A program made the position numbers and the translations under genes. A DNA stretch of 64,000 nucleotides from CANMUM01 sp965263365 (GTDB lineage: Bacteria > Pseudomonadota > Alphaproteobacteria > Rhodobacterales > Rhodobacteraceae): positions 744,001 through 808,000 of the forward strand of contig OZ253672.1 in the NCBI GenBank assembly GCA_965263365.1. Reading direction: 5' to 3'. The notes beneath the pieces are model-generated. The model was not told the DNA's origin and did no database searches. It was given only the letters and a program-made list of their open reading frames with translations. Positions 44,376 through 53,466 of this stretch are shown in pieces; the stretch's first letter is position 1; each line of letters opens with the position of its first letter.

Positions 44376-45545
44376 CTATAAATTGCTTCCAAGACCGAGT
44401 TTCATCAGCGTATGTCGGAGCGGAGTTTCTTTATCTAGTGCCCATAAACCCAAACGCCGGAGTTGATTTGCGCGTGTAAAATTTGCGATCGAAACATGAT
44501 TGAGCGTTGAAATACCCGCCGATCGCAAATCAATATCTCTTTTACGGGCTGCAGCCCAAGATGAAATATGCTTCGGTTCTTTAAGCGCGCCCGCTTCACA
44601 AGTTTTCACAAGACTTTCAATATCCCTCAAAGACATGTTGAGTCCTTGTGCGCCGATTGGGGGTACGACATGTGCAGCTTCTCCAATGATGACACAACGA
44701 TGATCGTGCATTTTGTCGCTTTTTTGTCCGATGATGGAAAAAGCTCCTATTTCGCTGACAAGCTTCATTTTGCCCAAAATGCCAGCTGACCTTTTGAATA
44801 TATTCTCCTCAAATTCGACTGAATTCATGCTTTTTCGAATTTCTTGAAGTTCAGGCGCATCGAGCCAAACGATAGCGGAGGTGGGGTTGCCGTCTATATT
44901 TCGGTTTGGGACAGTTGTAAAAGGCCCCCCCGTTGAGTGAATTTCTGTCGAAATATTGTTGTGAGGTTTTTCGTGGGTAACCGTAAAAGCTAACGCAGTT
45001 TGAGAAAAATCATACCGCTTAACAGAAAATTTCAGACGGTCTCTAAATTTCGAGTTCCTTCCATCTGCTCCGATAAGTAAGCGCGTGCGAATAAGATCGC
45101 CGTTCGTTAGTTTCACTTCAACAAATTTTTCAAAATTATTGAAATTATTTATTTCATCTTGATAGCGTATTTCAATATTTGGATTTTGGCGCACCAACGA
45201 ATTTAAGGCTTTTACAAGGTCAATGTTAGAGATATTACGGGCGAATTCTTTTTGACGAATTTCGGTGGCATCAAAAATGAGAGCCTTTCGTTGGCTTTGT
45301 GCAATATCGATTATTTGCATCTTCTTGAGTGCCACGGTTTTCTGAGAGATCGCTGGCCAAATATGTGCGTGCTTCAAGGTTTTGACTGCGGGAAGTAAAA
45401 AAGCTGTTGAGCGTTGATCATTCGTTGCAGACTTTGATTTTGGATTGCGTTCGATGCCAAGAACACGAAAGCCTGCGCTTGCAAAGCGTAGCATTGCGAT
45501 TAATCCCGCAGGTCCCGCGCCGAGAACACAAATGTCATAATCCAT
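44376..45545 (-). CDS. UbiH/UbiF-type FAD-dependent monooxygenase
   Basis: A 389-aa flavin hydroxylase of the UbiH/COQ6 family, probably acting on the ubiquinone ring. FAD binding uses DICVLGAGPAGLIAML at the N-terminus, the DG motif LLIGADGRNSKFRDRL near 155-170 and the second FAD motif VIIGEAAHVVPPIGAQGLN near 278-296. Which ring position it hydroxylates cannot be told. It overlaps the upstream HAD hydrolase gene by 11 bases. Confidence 0.85.
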   Translation of the reverse strand: MDYDICVLGAGPAGLIAMLRFASAGFRVLGIERNPKSKSATNDQRSTAFLLPAVKTLKHAHIWPAISQKTVALKKMQIIDIAQSQRKALIFDATEIRQKEFARNISNIDLVKALNSLVRQNPNIEIRYQDEINNFNNFEKFVEVKLTNGDLIRTRLLIGADGRNSKFRDRLKFSVKRYDFSQTALAFTVTHEKPHNNISTEIHSTGGPFTTVPNRNIDGNPTSAIVWLDAPELQEIRKSMNSVEFEENIFKRSAGILGKMKLVSEIGAFSIIGQKSDKMHDHRCVIIGEAAHVVPPIGAQGLNMSLRDIESLVKTCEAGALKEPKHISSWAAARKRDIDLRSAGISTLNHVSIANFTRANQLRRLGLWALDKETPLRHTLMKLGLGSNL

Positions 45546-46182
45546 GGGCTACCTCTATGGCTTCGGTGAGGGAGGAGACATGAATGTCAACATAATCCGG
45601 TTTTTTCAAGCGCAAAAAATGTCGCTCGCCGATTAGGACGGTTTTCATGCCGAGTGATTTTGCGTAAATGAGATTAGCAGGTGTGTCTTCAAAAAAAATT
45701 GTTGAACGCGGATCTATTTGTGCATCTTGAACAACAAAGTCTAGGCTCTCCTTGGCGGGTTTTGCAATAAACGCGAGTGTCTCGAGCGTATAAATTTTTT
45801 CAAAACTATCAAATAAATCGAGATGTTTGAGGACATGATGAGCATGCTTGGTAGACGCGTTGGTAAAAGCAATTTTCTTTGAATTTATTTGTTTGATTTT
45901 ATTCAATGCAGGTAATTCCGAATTTAAGTGCTCGATTGGCGCCAACTTTTCGGCGTTCAGAAAATCCTGTGCGTCAATGTCGTGATGTTTCATCAAGCCA
46001 GGCAAGGTTGCGCCATATTGGATGTAATATCTTTCTGTAATTGCTTTTGCTTCGGTGACGCTTATTTTCAGTCTGTTTGAAATGAAATTGCCCGCAAAAG
46101 AAACAAACCACTCTTCGATAGCGGGTGAATAGGTGTAAAGCGTGAAATCAATATCGAATAGGTAAGTGCCATAACTCATCAA
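45535..46182 (-). CDS. HAD-family pyrimidine 5'-nucleotidase-like hydrolase
   Basis: A 215-aa HAD hydrolase of the Sdt1/Phm8-like group. Motif I is YLFDIDFTLY near 6-15 with the nucleophile Asp, motif II is FTNAST near 105, the motif III Lys is in FIAKPAKES near 137 and motif IV is FFEDTPANL near 160. Likely dephosphorylates pyrimidine nucleotides, but related enzymes also act on other small phosphates. Shares overlapping ends with the monooxygenase gene, so the two are co-expressed. Confidence 0.78.
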   Translation of the reverse strand: MMSYGTYLFDIDFTLYTYSPAIEEWFVSFAGNFISNRLKISVTEAKAITERYYIQYGATLPGLMKHHDIDAQDFLNAEKLAPIEHLNSELPALNKIKQINSKKIAFTNASTKHAHHVLKHLDLFDSFEKIYTLETLAFIAKPAKESLDFVVQDAQIDPRSTIFFEDTPANLIYAKSLGMKTVLIGERHFLRLKKPDYVDIHVSSLTEAIEVAHGL

Positions 46183-46266
46183 CCCAGTTTATGAGATTGT
46201 TGGGTTGCCTTCAAGATGAACTGTTCTCGCTTGCGCTGTTTTTTATGAGGTGATATCTCGATAGCC

Positions 46267-46908
46267 ATGAATACGCACAAAGACGCTTATCAACTAATAT
46301 TAAATGCTATAGATCAAGGGGACTTGCGCCCGGGAGCTACTTTGGTTGAAAATGAATTAGCCGATCGTTTTGGAGTGTCGCGTACGCCTGTTAGGGAGGC
46401 GCTACAAAGGCTTGAATCTCAAGATGTATTGACGCGCAATGGACGCTCAATGGTGGTGGCGTCATTAGATTACGAACAACTTGGCGAACTTTACCGTGTT
46501 CGAACTGAGCTTGAAGCACTCGCTGCCTCGCTTGCAGCTAAGCACGCAGATCGAGCCGAAATTGATATGCTTTTCGAATACATTGAGCGTGATAAGAAGT
46601 TTTTGGAACGTCCCCAAAAACTCGCATTGAACAATAAAGTTTTTCATCGACAAATTCATTTGGCTGCTCATAATCGCTATCTTTTGCAGCACCTGAAGAT
46701 TGTTTCTCGCAATATGTCTCTAATCGCTCGAACTTCTCTGGAGGCTGAAGGGCGTCCAAAAGAAGCGCTTAGTGAGCACTTGGCGATCGCAGAGGCAATC
46801 GCGAGTGGAGATGAGATCAAAGCCGCCGATGCGCTCCGTAGTCATTTGCGTGAGGCATTTAAGACCCGGTTGCGATATTTGGAAGTTGAATCTGAATCGG
46901 CGCCTTAG
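46267..46908 (+). CDS. GntR-family regulator with FCD domain
   Basis: A 213-aa transcription factor. The N-terminal winged HTH (residues 8-72) contains GDLRPGATLVENELADRFGVSRTPVREALQRLE, split here only by reading; the C-terminal all-helical FCD ligand domain (about 80-205) has metal-binding type His/Asp positions in FHRQIHLAAHNRYL. The ligand is unknown. It converges with a glycosyltransferase gene and overlaps its 3' end by 50 bases. It may regulate itself or distant genes. Confidence 0.88.
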   Translation: MNTHKDAYQLILNAIDQGDLRPGATLVENELADRFGVSRTPVREALQRLESQDVLTRNGRSMVVASLDYEQLGELYRVRTELEALAASLAAKHADRAEIDMLFEYIERDKKFLERPQKLALNNKVFHRQIHLAAHNRYLLQHLKIVSRNMSLIARTSLEAEGRPKEALSEHLAIAEAIASGDEIKAADALRSHLREAFKTRLRYLEVESESAP

Positions 46909-48670
46909 GATTTGATTTCTCATTGTCGCTATCGTCTTCACAAAAGCCATGTTCAGTTTTGTCCCAGTAAAATGGTTTAAAAGCCGCCTCATAGAGCCCT
47001 TTATACACAGCAATTGTTGAAAGTGGCCAATAGAATGGCATTGTAAAATACCACTTAAAAAGTGTTCGTCTTTGTTTGTCCGGAAGTAGAGTAACGGCTG
47101 CTAACGAAATGGATACGATTTGCGAAAAAAGGAGCACTGAGATAATTAGGAGCTTCCCGTTTTCATTAAATTGTGAATAACCGATAAAATCAAATCCAAA
47201 AACGCTCAACCAAGATAGCCAAAACAAAGGTAAACTCATCGAATTGACGAGAGCGCCTAAAAACATGACCTGCACGCCAGTATATCCCCGAATCCCAAGA
47301 TCAAGCATGAGTTTGTGTGGAGATCGCATATGAGATGCCCAAGTTACCATATATCCTTTCATCCAGCGCGAACGCTGCCGTATCCAAGAAATTGGACGGC
47401 CATTTGCTTCTTCGAGAGTGGCCGTTTTTATCACTTTGGTTTCATAGCCTAAACGTTTTAACTTTATTCCTAAATCCGCGTCTTCTGTCACATTATAAGC
47501 ATCCCATGCCCCCACTTCTTCGAGAATGTGCTTGCGAACGAAAAGAGAAGTCCCACCAAGGGGAACGGCAAATCCTAGCCTTTGAATCGCGGGCAATAAT
47601 ACGTGAAACCAAATGCGATATTCGATTGTGAAACAACGCGTGAACCAGTTTTGGTTTTGATTGAAGAAGTCTAACTCACATTGAACGCAGGCTGTATCTT
47701 CGGGTTCAAGATGGAAACACCTGACCACGTCTTTCAATTGAGATGGGTTTGGGACGTCCTCGGCATCATAAATGCCAACAAACTCACCCTCACAGAAGGG
47801 AAGGGCAAAATTTAAGGCTTTCGGCTTCGTTTGTAAATGGTCCTTAGGGACAACAAAAGCTGAGATTTCTGAGGGCAGTTCGCGAGCGCTAATATAGTCG
47901 ATTGTCGGTTGATCTACCTCTTCAAGCAGTAGCTTTATGTCTAACTTATCTTTTGGGTAGTCTAGCTCAGATAATGCATTTACGAGTTTTTCGACGACTC
48001 CGGTTTCCTTGAAGAGCGGAACGAGAATAGAAATTTTTGGCCAGTTGTTTATCAGAGCTATTGGGGTGTTTTCAGAAGACTTTTCAAACAGCTTTAGAAT
48101 AATTGCAAAAAGTCGTACGGCGCTGTTAACAAAAATAAAAAAGGTCGCAACGAGCAGCAATATTGCCGTCAAGTTCATGGAGCCCATTTGGGAGACAGAT
48201 AGAATCACTGCACAAAACATCGCCATAAGTGCGATGATCCGACTACGCTTTAATGTGTTGAGGCGAAACTGGGGAGGGGAGCGTTTGTGTGCATATTGGG
48301 TGAGTTCATTGGAGCGAAGTCGTAATAGCTCTCGTTGAATTTCCGGCTTTTCGCAGAAGGCAAATATGATTTTGGTATTCATATGCGCAAGCGCATGCCG
48401 AATTTTAGTTTTTGAAGCTTGATCGGATACGAGAACAACAGTGAAATTTGCTATTTTTTGCCAAGGAATAATTCCAAATTGTGCGCAGATTTCGATGGGA
48501 ATGACGTTACTGATTTTTGGGTCACACGGAATTTTATTTAAGTCGATTTTTTCAAATGCGTTATAGTGCTCAATCCATTTTTTGAGATCAAGGTCGACTT
48601 CTTTCGGTAAGTCATTACTTTTTTCCGTATCAGCAGGAATGCTGATTGCATGGGAATTGATGTCTCGCAT
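46859..48670 (-). CDS. membrane glycosyltransferase family 2 with T2SSE-N-like domain
   Basis: A 603-aa protein. Residues about 55-110 (CAQFGIIPWQKI, VVLVSDQASKTKI) resemble the GspE N-terminal/MshEN-type domain, which in some proteins binds c-di-GMP. Two helices follow near 140-185, then a GT-A domain with DAED near 310, TEDADLG near 400 and RQRSRWMKG near 435 (the D, DxD, D and QxxRW set of processive synthases), and four more helices. It probably makes an exported polysaccharide. A short dyad GTCTAATAGAC (48683-48693) lies just upstream of the start. Confidence 0.82.
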   Translation of the reverse strand: MRDINSHAISIPADTEKSNDLPKEVDLDLKKWIEHYNAFEKIDLNKIPCDPKISNVIPIEICAQFGIIPWQKIANFTVVLVSDQASKTKIRHALAHMNTKIIFAFCEKPEIQRELLRLRSNELTQYAHKRSPPQFRLNTLKRSRIIALMAMFCAVILSVSQMGSMNLTAILLLVATFFIFVNSAVRLFAIILKLFEKSSENTPIALINNWPKISILVPLFKETGVVEKLVNALSELDYPKDKLDIKLLLEEVDQPTIDYISARELPSEISAFVVPKDHLQTKPKALNFALPFCEGEFVGIYDAEDVPNPSQLKDVVRCFHLEPEDTACVQCELDFFNQNQNWFTRCFTIEYRIWFHVLLPAIQRLGFAVPLGGTSLFVRKHILEEVGAWDAYNVTEDADLGIKLKRLGYETKVIKTATLEEANGRPISWIRQRSRWMKGYMVTWASHMRSPHKLMLDLGIRGYTGVQVMFLGALVNSMSLPLFWLSWLSVFGFDFIGYSQFNENGKLLIISVLLFSQIVSISLAAVTLLPDKQRRTLFKWYFTMPFYWPLSTIAVYKGLYEAAFKPFYWDKTEHGFCEDDSDNEKSNPKAPIQIQLPNIATGS

Positions 48671-48769
48671 TTATGATTCCGTGTCTAATAGACAAAAAAT
48701 ACACGGAGAATACTAAGTTTGCGTGAAAAAAGAACTTACAAGCTGTTAACTCAATAAATTTTTACAGAT

Positions 48770-49927
48770 TTAACAGTTTGCTAAGAAACGTTCGAATAAA
48801 TAATAGCTGTCAGTTGGGCCAGGGCTTGCTTCTGGGTGTTGCTGTACTGAAAAAACAGGACGGTTTTTGAGTGCAATCCCGCAATTTGTGTGATCAAATA
48901 ACGAAATATGTGTTTCTTCTACGTTATCAGGAAGCGTTTTGTTGTCGACACAAAAGCCATGATTCATGGACGTAATCTCTACTTTTCCAGTCTCAATTTC
49001 TTTAACGGGATGATTTGCACCGTGATGTCCGTGCGCCATTTTGATCGTTTTCGCCCCTAAAGCAAGTGCGAGCATCTGATGGCCAAGGCAAATCCCAAAT
49101 ATTGGTAATTCTTTTGCGAGCAACTCTTTAATCATAGGGACCGCATATGTTCCAGTTGCCGCAGGGTCGCCCGGGCCATTTGATAAAAATACGCCATCAG
49201 GATTATACGCGAGAATTTCTTCGGCCGTTGTTTGAGCGGGAACAATAGTCACATCTGCACCTGCGGACGCAAGGCACCTTAGAATATTACTTTTGGCCCC
49301 ATAATCAACCGCAACGACCTTTTTTTGATTTTTGGCCTTTCCGTAGCCAGCGCCATATTCCCAACGGGTTTCATTCCACTTGTAAGGGGCTTCGCAAGTC
49401 GCTTTAATAGCCAAATCGAGACCCTCAAGCCCCGAAAAGGAGCGAGCCGCTTCAATGGCCTGATGTGTATTGATTTTACGATCCTTAGCATATGTGATTG
49501 ACACGTGCGGAGCGCCTGCATCACGAATTGCAAGAGTGAGCGCACGGGTGTCAATTCCACCAATGCCAATTCTTCCTATATGATTTAACCAGCCATCTAA
49601 TGTCGATTCAGAGCGCCAGTTCGATGGCATTGTTGGCATTTCTCTTGTAATCATCCCGAGAGCGTGAGGTGTTTGTGCCTCGAGGTCGTTTTCGTTTGTG
49701 CCAACATTGCCGATATGCGGAAAAGTGAAGGTAATGATTTGCCCTGCATAGGAGGCATCGGTCATGATTTCTTGGTAGCCGGTCATGGCCGTGTTAAAAA
49801 CAAGTTCGCCGACTTGTTGGCCTTCTTTTCCAAAACCATGTCCCCAAAATAAACGGCCATCTGCAAAGGCAATGAGCGCATTAGCATACTCGGGAGCTTC
49901 TATTAAATTTGTTTGTGCATCTGACAT
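48770..49927 (-). CDS. carA: carbamoyl-phosphate synthase small subunit
   Basis: A 385-aa glutamine amidotransferase subunit feeding carB for arginine and pyrimidine synthesis. The N-terminal CPS domain has ALIAFADGRLFWGHGFG and FNTAMTGYQE; the catalytic Cys is in IFGICLGHQMLALALG near 265-280 and the His-Glu pair in SVQQHPEASPGP near 360. carB is not in the window. Divergent from yqeY with 203 bases between, where no gene is visible. Confidence 0.95.
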   Translation of the reverse strand: MSDAQTNLIEAPEYANALIAFADGRLFWGHGFGKEGQQVGELVFNTAMTGYQEIMTDASYAGQIITFTFPHIGNVGTNENDLEAQTPHALGMITREMPTMPSNWRSESTLDGWLNHIGRIGIGGIDTRALTLAIRDAGAPHVSITYAKDRKINTHQAIEAARSFSGLEGLDLAIKATCEAPYKWNETRWEYGAGYGKAKNQKKVVAVDYGAKSNILRCLASAGADVTIVPAQTTAEEILAYNPDGVFLSNGPGDPAATGTYAVPMIKELLAKELPIFGICLGHQMLALALGAKTIKMAHGHHGANHPVKEIETGKVEITSMNHGFCVDNKTLPDNVEETHISLFDHTNCGIALKNRPVFSVQQHPEASPGPTDSYYLFERFLANC

Positions 49928-50130
49928 AATGGGTTTCTACCTTAAAATTTGATAAAAGACGAGTCGCTAACATGAACTTAAACCGCTGCAAATTATGAGC
50001 AAAGCTAAACCTAGTCAACCCTGATTATTAAAAAGAATTAACATAATAAAATCAATATTTTAAAATGATATATATGACTTGAGGCGGAGGGGGTTATGAG
50101 ATATATTGGTATTCTTCAAATGAGGTTTTT

Positions 50131-50589
50131 ATGAGAGATAAAATCACGAATGCGATGAAGAGTGCAATGAAGTCGAAAGAGGAAGTTGAGCTTTCTACGT
50201 TGCGCCTTATGAATGCAGCTATCAAGGCCAAAGACATTGACCATCGAGGTGAAACCGGAAATGAAGATGGAATATCTGATGAGCAAATCATTGAAATTTT
50301 ATCAAAGATGGTAAAGCAACGCCGCGAAAGTGCAGAATCTTATGCAAAAGCCAAGCGAAAAGACCTTGCAGAACGCGAGCTTTTAGAAATTGAAATTGTT
50401 CAACGCTTTTTGCCAAAGCAACTGAGTGATCAAGAAGTTGATGAGGCGATTGCTGCTGAAATTGAAGCCGCCGAAGCAACCTCGCTCAAGGATATTGGGA
50501 AGGTCATGTCCGGCCTTAAATCAAAATATGCGGGACGACTTGATTTTAGTGCGGTATCTTCAATCGTAAAGCAAAAACTTGGTGGTTAA
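50131..50589 (+). CDS. GatB/YqeY domain-containing protein
   Basis: A 152-aa helical protein of the YqeY family, related to the tail of GatB. Conserved blocks are LSTLRLMNAAIKAKDID near 24-40, EIVQRFLPKQLSDQEVDEAI near 88-107 and GKVMSGLKSKYAGRLD near 125-140. Its role is unclear; it may bind tRNA. The MORN protein gene starts within its last codons, so the two are coupled. Confidence 0.88.
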   Translation: MRDKITNAMKSAMKSKEEVELSTLRLMNAAIKAKDIDHRGETGNEDGISDEQIIEILSKMVKQRRESAESYAKAKRKDLAERELLEIEIVQRFLPKQLSDQEVDEAIAAEIEAAEATSLKDIGKVMSGLKSKYAGRLDFSAVSSIVKQKLGG

Positions 50590-51295
50590 TTTCTTGAGAA
50601 CTTGGTTCGTTTCGATACTTGTTTTTTGGGCTGTTGCTTCATTTGCGATTTTTGTAACATTTGAGAAGAAAATTTATTCGGATGGCTCTGTGTATGAGGG
50701 GCAATTTCTCGATGGTATACAATCCGGTCTTGGGGTCTATCAAACTCTAGATGGCTATCGTTTTGAGGGTCAATGGTTGGAAGGGGTGATCCAAGGGTTC
50801 GGGCATGCTTATTTCCCAGATGGTGCTGAGTATCGTGGTGAGTTTCAAGATGGTTTGCCGCACGGAAAAGGTGTTATGATTTTAGCGAATGGGACAGAGC
50901 TTGCTGGCAATTGGGTTGAGGGTAGTATTCATGGGGTAGGACGCGCCAAATATTTGAGTGGTTCCGTTTATGAAGGTCAATTTAGTCAAGGCGTTGTGAA
51001 AGGTTTAGGGCAACTTAAGCAAGAGGATGGAGCCAAAATTATTGGTCAATTTGACAACGGGGTCGCAAAAGGAAGAGGAAAAATATTTTATCCCAATCGC
51101 GCAGTATACGCTGGAGAGTTACACGACGGCAAGGCAAATGGGTTTGGAATATTTGAAGATCCGACTTCTGGTATATATTCAGGTAAATTCGCTGATAATA
51201 CCCCTAACGGTTTTGGCTGTTATCGATTTGGAGAAGAACAATTGCTTTGTGGTCAGTGGGAAAATGGTGAGCTTAAATCTGTATCAAATCCTTAA
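50582..51295 (+). CDS. MORN-repeat protein with N-terminal membrane anchor
   Basis: About 237 aa from GTG 50582 (TTG 50579 also possible). One hydrophobic segment (residues 5-25, FVSILVFWAVASFAIFV) is followed by about eight or nine MORN repeats with the YEGQF.DG...G.G pattern, such as SVYEGQFLDGIQSGLGVY and EYRGEFQDGLPHGKGVM. MORN repeats often hold enzymes or bind membranes and lipids. The repeats should lie in the periplasm if the segment is an anchor or signal. It overlaps yqeY upstream and the RNase T2 gene by 32 bases downstream. Confidence 0.85.
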   Translation: MVNFLRTWFVSILVFWAVASFAIFVTFEKKIYSDGSVYEGQFLDGIQSGLGVYQTLDGYRFEGQWLEGVIQGFGHAYFPDGAEYRGEFQDGLPHGKGVMILANGTELAGNWVEGSIHGVGRAKYLSGSVYEGQFSQGVVKGLGQLKQEDGAKIIGQFDNGVAKGRGKIFYPNRAVYAGELHDGKANGFGIFEDPTSGIYSGKFADNTPNGFGCYRFGEEQLLCGQWENGELKSVSNP

Positions 51296-51950
51296 GAAAC
51301 GCTCAGATTTTAAAACTAATCTTTTAAAGTTGTTAGCGTTTCAGATTGCGGCACTAGGAATAGCAAATAGCGCATTTGCTGAACATGAAAGCGGTGTTTT
51401 TGATTACTATATTTTGGCACTTACTTGGAATTCGGGATGGTGCGAAATTGAGGGAAATCGTAAAAACGCGCCGCAATGTGATCAAAGTCGAGATTTCACA
51501 CTTCACGGACTTTGGCCGCAGTATAAAGAGGGCTGGCCCGAATACTGCCAAAGTGCTCGGGCCAATCCTTCACGTGCAGAAACGCGGCGACAGTCAGGTT
51601 TGTATGGGACCTCGGGTTCTGCGTGGCATCAATGGAATAAGCATGGGCGATGCACGGACATGAATTATCAAGAATATTATGCGCGCTCAAAAACACTCAT
51701 TGACGAATTTCAAACGCCGCGCATATTTTTTGAAGTTAATCAGGCGCTCGATGTGACGCCTGAAGTTATTGAAAGCGCAATAATTGAAGCAAATCCAGAT
51801 TTAACAGCAGACGGCATATCTGTCATTTGCAAGAATGGTTTTTTTACAGAAGCACGCATTTGTTTGGATCGCAATTTTGAACCAACATCTTGTCTTGGTC
51901 GAGCTGCAAATGATTGCAGCTATAGCCCAACACTCCTCCCAATTGAGTAA
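51264..51950 (+). CDS. secreted ribonuclease T2
   Basis: A 228-aa endoribonuclease. A signal peptide (KTNLLKLLAFQIAALGIANSAFA) ends near residue 39. Both catalytic segments are intact: CAS I FTLHGLWPQY near 75-84 with the first His and CAS II SAWHQWNKHGRC near 120-131 with Glu replaced by Gln position and the second His. Cys residues suggest disulfides in the periplasm. ATG at 51264 is chosen because the frame upstream is only a shadow of the MORN gene. It probably scavenges or degrades RNA outside the cytosol. Confidence 0.82.
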   Translation: MVSLNLYQILKKRSDFKTNLLKLLAFQIAALGIANSAFAEHESGVFDYYILALTWNSGWCEIEGNRKNAPQCDQSRDFTLHGLWPQYKEGWPEYCQSARANPSRAETRRQSGLYGTSGSAWHQWNKHGRCTDMNYQEYYARSKTLIDEFQTPRIFFEVNQALDVTPEVIESAIIEANPDLTADGISVICKNGFFTEARICLDRNFEPTSCLGRAANDCSYSPTLLPIE

Positions 51951-51971
51951 ATGCCATTTGAAAATTGATTG

Positions 51972-52598
51972 TTATTGGTAAAGGATTTCCTGTTGAATGC
52001 CAATTTTGAGCATGCTCAGTCTCATTATATGAACAGGCCAAGCAATGATTTCTCTTAGATATATGTAAGCGCCATTGAGATAATAAGGGCGATAGGTTGC
52101 ATCAGCGGATAAAAGCTGTGTTTCTTTTGCACCAAAGAATTTGGCAGTCAGCCAACATCGAGGCAAGTGAAATCCGTGAGAGATCAAAATGATTTTATCC
52201 GGAAAGTTTCCGATTGTTTCTTTGGAATAAAATAGGTTTTGAATGGTCGAATAGGATTTTTCTTCCATCTCTATTGCGGATTCTGGAACGCCGCTTTGGA
52301 TCGCAATTTTTGCCATTTCATTCGCCGCACTCATATTTGTGTTCTTTGCTATCCCGCCGGTAAAAAATAATTTTGGAGCAAGTCCAGCGTGATAAGCTTG
52401 CGCCGCTTTTTGGGCGCGTTTGATGCTTGGCTCTATTAAGCCATCTTCATCAATTCCAGCGCCAAAAATAATAACCATATCCGAAGGAGACAATTTTTTG
52501 GGATTTTGCGTGACAAAAATTGCGAAGGTCAGAAGTAACAAAGCGAATGCAAGCCCCAGACGCAGGATCTGTTTCAATCCAAATGCAATAACTTTCAT
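51972..52598 (-). CDS. YdcF/SanA-family (DUF218) protein
   Basis: A 208-aa protein with an N-terminal membrane anchor (residues 7-28) and a DUF218 domain: VIIFGAGIDEDG near 42-53, KLFFTGGIAK near 76, and LISHGFHLPRCWLTAKFFG near 133-151. Relatives help envelope integrity or act on lipid-linked substrates, function not firmly known. ATG at 52598 has a GGAGCC ribosome site and overlaps the EamA gene stop (ATGA), so it is the second gene of that unit. Confidence 0.82.
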   Translation of the reverse strand: MKVIAFGLKQILRLGLAFALLLLTFAIFVTQNPKKLSPSDMVIIFGAGIDEDGLIEPSIKRAQKAAQAYHAGLAPKLFFTGGIAKNTNMSAANEMAKIAIQSGVPESAIEMEEKSYSTIQNLFYSKETIGNFPDKIILISHGFHLPRCWLTAKFFGAKETQLLSADATYRPYYLNGAYIYLREIIAWPVHIMRLSMLKIGIQQEILYQ

Positions 52599-53455
52599 TT
52601 GGCTCCTCTTATATTTATAAAATTTGCGATGATCAGAACGGCGCAACCCAATAAAAGGTAGTTTCCGATTAAATCGCCAAATATCAACCAACCAAAATAA
52701 ATTGATAAAGGAAGACGCACGAGGTCAATTGGCGCCAAGAGTGAAGCATCGGCAAGGCTGAGCGCTTTTGTCATTGCGTAATGAGACGTGACGCCAAAAA
52801 TGCCGATAAGAATAAACCAGTGTAAAAGATCAAGCCGAGGAAGGGCAAAATCGGAGGTGAATAATATGATCAGTGCTGAGAATAGAAATTGTGAACCGGT
52901 CATAAATAGTAAAATTTCGTTCACAATTTGCTTTTTTGTGAGAGCCTTTGTCATAGCAATGCTAATGGCAAAACCGACTGAACTTAAGAGGGCGGTCATT
53001 AAATTGAAATCCAAAGTGAAGATCCGCGTTCCAAAAATCAATAAAATGCCTGTGAAGGAGAGTAAAATAACCAAGAGCTTTGTGAGCCCGAATTTCTCCG
53101 ATAAAAAAAGGGCCGAAATCAAAATTACCCAAGCTGGGGTCGTGAATTCAAGTGCAATCACCGCACTGAGTGGCAAAATTCCGAGCGCATAAAACCATAG
53201 ATTCTGTGCAGTGAAGTGTACGATGTTTCTCAGTGTATGAAGTCTCAAATCTGTAAATTTAAGTTTACTGTGTAAGTTGTTGAAACGCAAAAATAAGTAA
53301 AACAATATGAAGCTTATAAATGAACGATAGAACATAATCTGGAAACTCGAATAATCATCTCGCAGTTCTTTGCCAATAAGTGACATGCAAAGGAGAGATC
53401 CCATGGCGCCGAGCATCCAAATAATCGCTTTTGCGTTTTGATTGCCGAAACTCAT
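52595..53455 (-). CDS. EamA-family (DMT) transporter
   Basis: A 286-aa membrane protein with about ten helices in two EamA repeats (AIIWMLGAMGSLLCMSL at the start and the second repeat from about residue 145, LMTALLSSVGFAISIAM). Substrate unknown. It is upstream of and overlaps the YdcF gene. A second, unrelated copy of this family is at 1407-2306. Confidence 0.84.
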   Translation of the reverse strand: MSFGNQNAKAIIWMLGAMGSLLCMSLIGKELRDDYSSFQIMFYRSFISFILFYLFLRFNNLHSKLKFTDLRLHTLRNIVHFTAQNLWFYALGILPLSAVIALEFTTPAWVILISALFLSEKFGLTKLLVILLSFTGILLIFGTRIFTLDFNLMTALLSSVGFAISIAMTKALTKKQIVNEILLFMTGSQFLFSALIILFTSDFALPRLDLLHWFILIGIFGVTSHYAMTKALSLADASLLAPIDLVRLPLSIYFGWLIFGDLIGNYLLLGCAVLIIANFINIRGAK

Positions 53456-53466
53456 TAATTCGAAAA

